Source of the DNA: Mustela lutreola | Lineage: Eukaryota > Chordata > Mammalia > Carnivora > Mustelidae | DNA length: 64,000 bases | NCBI RefSeq assembly: GCF_030435805.1 | Contig: NC_081298.1 | Coordinates: forward strand, 26,214,501-26,278,500 | Direction of reading: 5' to 3' | Shown: positions 46,765-57,900 of the stretch, piece by piece | Numbering within the stretch: position 1 is the first letter of the stretch | Layout of the letters: the number at the start of each line of letters is the position of its first letter | Notes under the pieces: model-generated | Told to the model about the DNA's origin: nothing | The model's input: the letters and a program-made list of their open reading frames with translations, nothing else | Databases searched by the model: none | Program-made: the position numbers and the translations under genes

Positions 46765-47634
46765 CATCCAACCTGTACATTTATTTACAAGGCACAAGCT
46801 GAGAGCAGGTGGGGGACGATGGCTTTCCCACTCCTCCAGGGCCTGCTGACCCCATGATTTGAGGCCATGAGTGACCCTGAGGATGAGGGCCCACTGTGGC
46901 TGGGCTGGGCCTGCCTGGCCCTCAGGCAAGCTCGGGGGTGGTCTCCTTGTCCCCCAGGCCTCCCCCCGCCCCCTCCGCCAGGCCTGGGCTGGGCGTCCTT
47001 CTCTCACACCGAGTTCCTGTGTGTTGGTGGTCGTCAGGAAGGTGGGCGGGGGGGCCGGCCGGGCCAGCTGGTGTGTGCTAGGCCTTATCTGTTGGGAGTG
47101 GGGAGGCGGGCGGGGGCATGGAGGTCCTCTTTCACAAAGCCTGCTCTGTCTCCCCTGGCAGCTGGGCCTCAGGAACTGGCCTTGCTGCCTTCCTGCCCCA
47201 CCAAGGGCCTCCCATCCACAACCGCAGAAGCCCCACATGCTGGGACCCCCAGTCTTCCCGTTCCAGCTAGGAGCAAGCCCAAGCCAGGGATGCCCCAGGT
47301 GAGGCCAAGCAGGAGTCACCAGGGCAGCAATTTCCAAAAGGGGGAGCCGGGGAGGGAACTAGGGCCTGTGGCATCTGGGCTGTGGCTGATGGGCCGGGAG
47401 CTCTGTCTGGGGAGGCATTAGCAGGATCGATTCAGGCCACATCTGAGGCGGCTCATGTCGGGGAAGCAGTCGCTGTGCGGGGTCATGGGGAGCCCCGAGC
47501 CTCCCAGCCTGGCGCAGCCTTGTCCTAGCCAGCCCACCCTGGGGATCTGGCACGTCTGCTCTGGCCTTCTGGGCTGTGTGGCCTCAGCCCTGGCCGCTGT
47601 GCGGCTGCGTCCAGGCTTCAGCCGCTCCTGGGGC
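46765..47634 (-). other. MYLK2: MYLK2 3' untranslated region (inferred)
   Basis: GC-rich, repeat-free sequence between the MYLK2 stop and the AATAAA. Open frames seen on either strand here are compositional. Confidence 0.55.
46780..46785 (-). terminator. MYLK2: MYLK2 polyadenylation signal (AATAAA on the minus strand)
   Basis: TTTATT on the plus strand reads AATAAA on the minus strand, 850 bases after the MYLK2 stop. It is the first canonical signal downstream and sets a 3' UTR of about 0.87 kb. Confidence 0.7.
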
Positions 47635-48932
47635 TCAGACCCCCAGAGCCATGAGTGCTCCTGAGCTGCTGATCTTCTTGAAGCGGTTCGCAGCACTGAC
47701 AGCAATGAAGTTTTTCTGAGGAAGGAGGAAGAAGGATCCCGGTCAGCCTCGGGGCGCAGAAAAACTGGCGCAGCTGAGTGCCTCCTAAGCTCTCCTTCAT
47801 TCTCCAAGGGCCAGATGCTGGGGAGGGTGCAGTGCCCAAAATGGCCACAGGAGGTGCTATGACACCATGGCTTCAGGACTCCTTCCTTCATTCCACAGGT
47901 AGGGCAGCCAGACCTGAGCACCTCTCTGCTCTAGATGCTCCAATGGTTCCTATTTCACTCCAACTAAAACGCAAGCCCCTTGCCCTGGCCAACAAGTCCC
48001 TCCACCCCCTGCCTCCCATTCCTCTCTGACTTCATCTCCCTTCACCCCTTGCCCATCCCACTCCAGCCTTACTGGCCTCCTACTTTTTCGTCATATTTTG
48101 CCAACCATGCTTGTGCCTCAGGGCCTTTGCACAGGCTGTTGCCTCTTCCTGGAACACTCTCCCCCCAATACCAGCATGGCTCACTCCTCATCTCCTTCAG
48201 GTTTTTTGTTCACATGTTCTTTCTCAGTGGGCCCTTCCTGACCACCCTATTTAGAAGTGCAACCTCTCTCCTGGCACTCCTGACCATGCTTATTTCTTTC
48301 CAGAGCACTTCCTTAACCCTTTTCCATAACTCCCTACCCTCTATCCAAAGTAAGTCCACAAAGACTAAAATCCTTGTCTCTTTTGTACACTCCCAGTGCC
48401 TAGAAGGAATAGATGCTCAATAAATATTTGTAAAATGAAGGGAAAAGGCCAGTGATGGGGTCAGAGATCTTTTCCTGTGCCTGAGCCTCAAACGGACACC
48501 CCTCCCCAGGGTGGAGGGTCACCGATCCAGGACAGGAACCAGCCCAGGACAAAGAGAAAAGCCAACCCTGTTTTCCAGACAGGGGTAGGCCTGGTCCATA
48601 GGAACTGCCAATGCAGGGCTAGTGAGGCCTGGGATCTGCCAGGAGCTCTTCCTGCCAGCAGCCCCTCCCGCCACCCCACCCCATCCAGTGGTACCTTCCA
48701 GCGCCTCTTCATGAGGTATTTCTTAAGCAAGATCTGGGACTTAAGGCGTCGGTTACAGCGCTTGGCTTTCTCTGCCAGATTGTTGAGCCAGGGGTGGGCG
48801 AGGCACTGGGCAGCGCTCATCCGGGCCCTGTGGGAGGGGGCAGTGTGGTGAGGGCGGGCAGCATGCCTGGGAAGCACCAGAACACAGAGGGCCCCGGCCT
48901 TCTTCCTGCCCTGCCAGCACACGCCTGCACAA

Positions 48933-48970
<38 letters not shown>

Positions 48971-51900
48971 GAGTTGCACACATGGGGTCTGTGTCCTCGA
49001 GTGAGCCTCACCTCTGGTCCTTGACAATGAGGTTGGAGACAAAGTCTTTGGCCTCATCAGACACGGCCTCAAAGGTTTCCTCATCAAAGTACCAGTTGGC
49101 AGAGAGAACATTGTTTAGGGTCTCTGTGTCATCGTCTCCCAGGAAGGGGGAGAGGCCGCTCAGCCTGGAGAGGGAGGATGTCAGGAGGCAGGGAGGTGAG
49201 ATTAGAGACACTGTGTCACCTCTGGGGCTTCAAGGGATGGAGGCAGATTCTAGGAGGCAGCACCATGTGCTGAAAAGACCCCCAGGCTCTTGAGTGGGAC
49301 AGACCTGGGTTTGATTCTGGTTGGGTGACCTTAGGCAAGTCACTTCCCCTCTCTGAGCCTCACTCTTCTCATCTGTAAAATGGGCAGCTTCCCAGGGTTA
49401 CAGTGAAGAAGAGGGATGAAAAGGGTACAAAAATGTCTGCTGCTCCTCTGCCCCCAACCAGATCATCAAGGATCTGCTGTCTAGGAACACTGACTAGGAC
49501 ACTATGCCTTCAGGGCCCTTCACTTCTCCATCTACAAAATGGGTACAAAGTTCCCCTTTCCTGGCTCTCCCCAGCATGCCCTCTCCCAGCAAAACCCTGA
49601 TTGAGGGAGCAGGGGCATGGAACCCACCTCACCAGGACCCCAAGTCCAATTTTGGTCTCGGCTGCCCCCCCCATGTGTCCCCACCACAGAGATGCCATAT
49701 TCCCTCAGGACTCACAGCATATAGGTGATGACCCCCATACTCCACATGTCTGTCTTATCAGAGATTTGGTCATAATTTACCACCTCAGGTGACAGAAACT
49801 CTGGGGTCCCAAAATTCACCTTTAGCTTCTCATTGGGATTATACCTGAGGGCGAGAGCAAGAGCTCAGAGCGCAACCCCCAGCCCGTTCACCACACCCTC
49901 TGCACCTCCCCTGTCCCCCGCCCACCTCAGAGGCTTGCCCTGCCCTCCCCACCCACCGACAGGGTACCTCCGTGCCAGGCCAAAATCAATGATCTTCACC
50001 AAATGGCCCGTGGTGTTGACGCACAGGATGTTCTCTGGCTGAGGAGAAGGGGGTGGCCCAGATTGACCTCTGACCCAGCTCACTCTGCCTCCCCACCCAG
50101 GTCCACCCAAGTCCCAGGCTCTCTGGGCAGCCTGTCAGAGACCCCCAGACCTGCCTGCTCCAGGCACAGACGAGGACCCTGACGCCCTGAGAGGGTAGGA
50201 ATCGTCCTCTCCTGGCCTCCTTGTTCCTCCCACTGGTGTCTAACTGAGTAAGGACTCAGTCCAGGCTCCTGGGAATCCAGGAGTCACAGGTCAGTTTGAG
50301 AATGACGTTCCTGAGAGGCCAGTTCCTTCCTGCTCTGGGCCTCCAGGTAACACAGGGACACAGGACTAATCTGATGTTGCAAGGCAGAAGCATTTTAAGT
50401 AGTTAACCATGGTTAAAAGGCAGGAGACTTTGCACAACAAGCCTGCCTTCCTAATCTTCAGCACCTCCCAAAACCCCAGAAACCCTAGCTACGTGGCCAC
50501 ACGGCACCTGGTGTGTGTCGCTACTGTCCCCTGAGCCGGGTGCTGGGCCCCAGAAAGGTCCCTCTGGGGGAACGAGACAGACTCAGGCCTCCTTCTGGAG
50601 GACACAAGACTTCCTGAGGAGCCCTGGGAAGGGTCTTACGGCCATAGTTCACCCAACTTCCTTGACCATAAGACCTTTTTTGTTGAGAAATGTATTGCTA
50701 TCCTGAAAAAACACATTTTAGAATAAAGAGGCTTAAGACAGCTTCTACCCAGGATGCTGTGTTTTAACTGGGGACCCTGCTCTGGCTTTCACAGGCCAAT
50801 GGCAAGCTTCCAACACTGTGGGCAGATACCAGCTCCGTCTAGAATCTCTGGAGTCACCCTACACTTTCCTTTCCCTGTCTCCTACCCCTTCCCACATCAG
50901 CAAATCAGGTTGGCCCCATTTTCAGAACGTACCCATCGTCTGGCCACCTCCCTTCCCTCCGCCGTGGCCACTGGTGCCAGCCCCCACCGCCTCTGCCCTT
51001 GGTCATGACAACGGACTCCTAGATTCCCTGCCGTGAAGCTGTCCCATGGAAACCCCTCTCTTTACCCTCCTGGCTTCCTCATGTGTCCGTGGGGATGCTA
51101 CCTGCACACCTGGCCCGTGGGCCGTCAGAAGGCGCATACGCCCCGAACAGCTCCGACCCGGAGCCAGCACAGAGCCAGCGTGGGCCAGCCCCGGGGCCTG
51201 CTTCCGCCCCAAGGTTCCAGCCCTTGCCCACTTCTTCAAGTTCACCTTGTCTGTCTCCCCATTCCTCTCACGGGCTTCTCATCACACTCATCGTGGTTTA
51301 AGAGGACCTATTGTAGGAATGCCTGTTTCTGCCACTGACCTGGAGGCTCCAGGGGACAGGGTGTGTCCTTCGTCATCCCTAAAGTGACACCCGTGCCCAG
51401 CACAGCGTGCAGCCACAGAGGGGTGGCTGAGCACAGCAGAGGAGTGTGATACCCATTTATCAGAGGAATGAACCCAAGTACTAGCCAGGAGGCCAGTGGG
51501 TGGTAACCCCCCCTCAGTGTCCAGACTGCGGCTTCACCACTGGCCCGGCCACTGTCCTGGAGGCATGAGTCCCCTGCACTGCCGCTGCTCCCACCTACCC
51601 CATAGGGCAGCTGGCTGCCCACCCCAGGCAGCTGCCACCTTATGCGTAAGATGGACCGAATGTGTAAGGCCTTTGGGCTCTCCCTGACGGGCTCCGTGCA
51701 AGGCACCGAGCAAGGTCAGAGGAGGGACAGAAATACTCTTTCATGGAACGATTTTCCTAGTGCCTAGCTCACGCAGGTTGCTGCTATATCACACGGCTTT
51801 GTTTTCCAGACTCCTCTTCTAGAACCTAAGTTCCTCGAGGGCAGGCATCTTCGTCTACTTTGCTCATTGCTGGGTCTCCAGCACCTCGAGCACTGCCTGC

Positions 51901-54900
51901 CGTGAAGTAGGCTCCCGACAGCTCCTTGCGGGACACAGGAACCAACGCTCAGAGCGCCTGGGAGGGGCCAGCCCCACTTAAGCAACCCTTAGCGAGCTGT
52001 AGGCGTGAGACGCCGGGCTTGGGGCTCCCAGGACAGAGGGCGTGTGCTCAGGACTCCGCTACAAGTCCCTGAGAGCTGGGACCAAGTCTTGTTTCCTCTC
52101 TGTTGGATCCCTGGCTCCTGGTACTTCGGGAAGTCTCAATATACCCTTTGGGATCTGCAGCTAGAAGGATAGAGGGAGGGAGAGGCCGGATGGGAGGGGA
52201 GCGGGACCACTCCTGAGCCCCCCCGGGAGGCCCCAGTACCTTGAGGTCCAGGTGCAGGACCCGCATCTTGTGCATGAAGAGAATGCCGTCGCAGATCTGC
52301 CTGACAAAGACCATGGTGTCCACCTCGGTCAGATGATAGTCCTCATCCACGATCCTTTCGAAGAGCTCGCCGCCCTCGATGCTGTGTGCACAGACCCCTC
52401 TGCAGGCTTGCTTCCGGGCTGGCTGGCACCCCCACCCGGCCCCCTGCCCCACGGCCAGCACTCACTACTCCATGAACAGGACTATCTCGTGCGACGTCTC
52501 GATGGCCGCGTACAGCTGAATCAGGTTGCGGTGGTTTAGCTGGTTCATCACCTCGATCTCGAGCATCACCATTTCCTGGGCACCGGGGAAGCCAGGGCCA
52601 CCAGCTGAGTGTCCCTGCTCCCTGCCCTGCCCCCTCTGTACCTCTGCCCTGGATCGGACCCGTCAGGCCCGGCCAGGACCCCCCCGCTGGGCGCCCTCCT
52701 TGCCGGCCTCTCTGTCTCCCATCTCTCCCCACCTGGAGCCCGTGTCCTTGTACCCTGGTCATTCTGGCCAGGACACTGTTCCTTGGCCAGTTCTTCCCTT
52801 CTCTTCCCGACTGGATACTGGGGTGCCCGAGGGCCAGTCCTCCACTCACTGCTCTCCCGACTGCACTCTCTCCCTGGGCTTTCTCCTCAAGTCCCAGGAT
52901 GTGGCCGATCCCTGCGAAGGTGACTGATTCCCAAATACACATGTCCACCTCTGAGCACACCCTTGAACTGCAGGCACCCACAGCTCCCATGGCCTATTGG
53001 CCATTCCCCTCGGACAGCTAAGACACTTCCTGCATCTCTCAGGTCCACATGAAACCCTTGCCACGGCTTCCACCCCACCGCTGAGCTGTCCTCAGCTTGC
53101 CTGTTGGCAAGAGGGCCTGCCCCCTCGCCCAGGTGTGCAGGACCCCAAGCCAGGAGCCGTCCCAGATTCCTCCCATTCCCATATCCAGGCTTGAGAAATC
53201 CCTGTAGAGTTCAAATCCAGGAACTTCTCACCAGCTCCACCACCACTGTCTTCCTGACCTGAGCTGCCTTTATTTGTCACTTTGAGAAAGGATGAATGCC
53301 AGCTGTCACAGCGGTAGCTTGAAGTCAGCCGTGGTAGGAATGTGGATACCAGGGGAATTGCCAAATGCTACAGATCGGGCCTCTCACCCCTGCCCATCCC
53401 CTTAGCGCCCAGCATCACATCACTGCCCCAATTTTTCCATTTTGCCCATGATGCTGCTCCTTCATTCACATCTCACTTCCTCAGACAGGGCTGACCTCAC
53501 CACCCTATCCTCGCGGCCCCCATCGGCCCCCACGCTCTCTGTACCCTCCCTGGCTCTATTCTGCTTCCTGGCACGGCTCAGGTCCTGACGTCACCCTTCC
53601 TGTGTGCGTCGTGCTGAGCTCTCTGCCCCCGTCTTGAGCGTGTCGGCCCCGGGCAGGCAGGGACTCCGACAATTCACTGCCCCTTCACGAGCCCCTAGGG
53701 CAGCGAACGGCCCAGAAAAAGTACTCACTAATTCATTCATCAAGAGCTGACTCCAGGGCACCTGGGTGGCTCAGTGGTTTAAAGCCTCTGCTTTCGGCTC
53801 AGGTCATGATCCCAGGGTCCTGGGATCGAGCCCCACATCGGGCTCTCTGCTCTGCAGGGAGCCTGCTTCCCCCTCTCTCTCTGCCTGCCTCTCTGCCTAC
53901 TTGTGATCTCTGTCTGTCAAATAAATAAATAAAATCTTAAAAAAAAAAAAAAAAAAAAGAGCTGACTCCAGTTAATCTCACAGCACCTATGTCTGGAGCA
54001 TCTACACAGAGCCAGGTTCTTGAGAGAGGCCCGGAGACCCCATGGTCAAGCGGGAGGCCGGAGAAAGGCAGAGTCACATGGAAAACGCACGCCTTCCTGA
54101 TGTGTGATGATGGAGAAGCAGCGCCACAGGGCTCTGAGCCTCTCCTCACACTCCTCCCAGGTTCTAGACCTCCGCACGCGCTGTGTCTCTGCCTCAAATG
54201 CCCACAAGCTCCCTTCTCAGCTATCCTGCCTCTACCCAAGGGTCCCCCACAGACTTCTGTCGCTCCTGGCCTTCTCTCTCACAGTCCCCTCAGTCTGAGG
54301 CCCCCTGCCCTGCCTCTCCAGCTCCTCCTTGGAGCCTTTACTGGAGAGAGACTGGCCCGCTGAATCTGCAAGCCCCTCCACAGCCCCCTCCTGACCCCTG
54401 CCTCACCCCCACCTGACCCCTGCCTCACCCCCGAGTGACGCCCATTCTAGCTTTCCTGAGCTACAGCCCTTACCACAACAGGGGGCTACGTGGTCATCAC
54501 CCTCTCATTCCCCATGAGCCTCTGTCTACCTTCACTCATTCATTCACTCTTTGATTTGTTCCTTGAACAAGCACTGCCCTCGGCCTCCTCTGAACTAGGC
54601 CCAGGCCAAGTGTGGAGGCACAGCTCTAGACCAGGCCTGATTACCTGGGCACCCCCTGAGGGCAGAAACCATATTCACTTCATTTTGGGACACCTGCCCG
54701 ACCCCTACACACTGTGCCCAGCGCAGGGCCTGCCTGGCCCAGAGCCTGTGCTCATCAGTGTTTTCTGGATTGAACCAAACAGAAGGCAGGAACGTCCTGG
54801 GCCTAGAAGGGGAATTTCCAAGGATAAGTTCACCAACTGAGGTGTCTTGTTTATGGGTGGGGGCTTCAGGTCCCTGTGACAGGGTTGTCCGTCTGTCCAT

Positions 54901-57900
54901 CTGTCTATCTGAGTGACATCCTCAGCGCATCAAGGTTCACACACCAAGCCCCTGGTGCAGACATATGGGCAGAGGGAGGTAAGAGGTACCCACTCAAAGA
55001 ACCCCCTCTCCTTCCCGTGTAACCCTACTGCCCCCCAGCCCCTACTACCTTGTCTTTGGGTGTCTGCTTCTTGATGACCTTGGCTGCCAACTTGAGGCCT
55101 GTGGCTTTCTCTGTGCAGGTACAGACTGCTCCAAACTTGCCACTGAGGAGAGAAGAGTTTGGGAGTGAGGGGGTTCCCAGGGGCCCAGGGCTGAAGTAGG
55201 GGGCCTGTAGTCTGCTCCTGTCTGGGTCCCCCTCTGTGAGCTGGGACACCTGCTCCGGTCTAAGTCAGGAGCTCTATGGCAGGAACAGTGGCTGAACCAC
55301 ACCAACCATGGCCACAGGACGGGTAGACTCATCCACAGGCAGGCCCCTGACAGCTCACAGCCTTGTAGTAAGCATGGGCCTTGGGGTTCTGGGTCCCAGG
55401 GGAAGGCACCTGGAGGGCTTTTTTGAAACACTTTGAGGGGATCTGGGTGGTGCATGAAACTGAAACAGATGGGAAAATGCTGTTGGCTTCCTACGGGAAA
55501 TACTGAACGATGAGCGGTGCGTCTGTGTGAGAGACAGAGTCATGAGTGCGAATCATCCCATGTGACAGCTTGCGTACGAGGGAGTAAGTAACCATGCAGA
55601 AGTAATTGTGTCCACGTAGATGGTGTCCAGTTGGGGTGTGTCTGGGCCTTGCACAAGAAAGAGGTGAGGCCCTGGGGCTTGACGCTGTCCTGCCTACACG
55701 CCAGGGGCTCGGGTCCCAGATCTCACCCGCCCAGAGCCTCCTTGGAGTTCAGACTGAATTGACTGTTGACATTCCCGGGCCTCAGCTCCACGATGCGGTG
55801 GGGAAAGGGGGCTGGGGGAGGCGGACAGTCATCTGTGAAGAGAGAGCAGGGCCATCACAGTCAGTGCCAGGGGCAGGGGACGAGGCGCCCCAGCACCACC
55901 CCCTCCTGCCTGGCCGGGGGCCCATCCAGGGAAGTTCACCAAGTGATACCTGGGCGACAGCTGGCTCCAGGATAGGGGCTAGGGGGCCCAGTTTCCAGTT
56001 CCAGCTCTGCCACCAACACACAAAATGGCCTTGGGACTCTGTCAGAGGGGGCTCAGCGTCTCCTGGCACAACAATGGGGACAGCTGATTGGACTTCTCAG
56101 ACCCTCCCACATGATACATGTGAAGTCTCCATCCCAAGCTTTCTGCATTTCCATTAAAGAAAAAAAAAAAAAAAAGGAGGGGAGGGGGGCAGGATAATGG
56201 TGGAATGTGATGCCTGAATGATGGGGTAGGTGACAGGATCTGCCTACCATCCCCTCTAATTACACCACAAGCTGGCCTGTTCTCTGGAATGGCTGCCCAA
56301 CCGGGCAAGGCCCAAGGGCGGGGGCGGGGGGGGGGCAGGGGAGGAGACCGGGACCCGAGATGTTTGGTAGGGAGAGGCTGCCACCTAGCGGCAACCACGG
56401 GGAACAGCGGGCCCTGGCGGCTCGCAGGCTGAGTCATCGGGAATGGAAACCTCTTTATAAATAGCAAGAGGCAGCAGGGAAGCAGGGCTGGTGATAAATC
56501 TGACAGCCCTCGGAGGTTGTTCAGGTCCCGTCACCCCAAGGATGTGATTTCTGGAGGGGGCGGGGCAAAAGCCTCTGCTGCTGCCTGGGGGAGGAGGCAA
56601 GGCTCCTGGCTGCCGCCCAGCCGCCAGGCCCTCCCACCCTGTCTGGGTGGCACTGTGCCGCTGACCGGGCAGGCTGGCTGGGCTTCCAGGGCACCTCAGT
56701 CTGGAGGAGGGGGGTGTCAGGACACTCTGGGCTCTTCTGACCCCATCTCACCCCACCCACAGCCCTGCCGCACCCCCACCCAGACCTTTTCCCTATGCAC
56801 TTGCTCCCCAAGCTTTCTCATGCTTGGTGGCTCCTGCTGCCCGCTGGATAAATCACCAAACCACCCAGCCCCTTATCTGATCACCAGTTAAGGCCACTCC
56901 ACGGTCCTGCCCCATCTCACGTGCCTGGCTTCCTTTGTCACTGCTCCCATACAGGCACCTGTGCTCCTCAGCTCATGAACCTTCTATGGCTCGCCACCCA
57001 CTCCAGGATGCCCTTTAACTACCAAAGCCTGGCCTTTGAGCCCTTCTACAGACTGACTTCAAATTCCACTGTCTAGAGAGTTAGTGCTCCTCCAAAACCT
57101 GTCTGATTTTTTTTTTTTTTTCAAAACCCCTTTATAGGCAAAGTAGAAGTAAGTCAACAGTGAACTCTGAAGTGGGTCTATTTGGACAGGTTCAAATCCT
57201 GTCCTAGCTGTGGATTTGGGGAACTCACTCCATTTCTCTTTCCCTGAGCCTCCATTTCCCCATCTATCAAAAGGGACTAGGAACTTATACTTCTTAGAGT
57301 TGTGCATGGTTCAGAGCCAGCACAGTCCTCTAAACAGGGAGACATGGGGATACCTGGGGAGCCCCCTTCCCTCCCCAGCTCCCACCTGCCCCTGGCCTAC
57401 CCAAAATCTGGAAGCAGTCCTCCTCCCTGGCTGTGAGACAGAGGGCCTGCCCCACCTCCGATTTCTCCGAGGGAACAGCCTGGAACTCGATCCCCCTCGA
57501 GGTGTCCCCTTGCACCTTAGCCTGGCCAGCCTGGCCTGGAGCCTTCTCTCCTGCTTCCTTCTGGCTGTCTGCCAGGACGTTCTTCCCTCCTTCTGCTACC
57601 TTGGCTGGCCCGGCATCCGTGGGGCCGGGGGTCACAGGCACCCCTTCAAAGATGAGCTCCGATGCATCACTCAGGGGCTTCTTAGCAGGCAGATCCTCAG
57701 GCCTAGAATGTGAGAACCCAGAGGTGATGCCTTCAATGACCACAGCATTGTTTCTGCTTCCGGGAAGCCTCTTCTGCAATCTGGAGCTGATACAACCACC
57801 CCCCAAACCCTGTCCCTACTGCCACCCCAAATGCACTTCATACGAAATCAAGGGATGTTAATAATAACATGCATGACATGGGGGGGTTATGGGGGTAGGA

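Larger units (their letters stand above)
37720..46770. other. Gene-poor interval between the 3' ends of FOXS1 and MYLK2
   Basis: About 9 kb of convergent intergenic DNA. It contains a TG/AG composite microsatellite (39.27-39.37 kb), MIR relics (41.48-41.62, 45.51-45.67 kb), L2-type relics (42.03-42.38, 43.03-43.50 kb) and one Can-SINE (46.23-46.43 kb). Open frames here are short, lack splice context and resemble no family I know. Confidence 0.6.

Noticed and set aside
48488-49111. 207-residue minus-strand frame containing MYLK2 sequence
   Set aside because: MYLK2 exon 11 with unspliced flanks; an independent gene is not needed.
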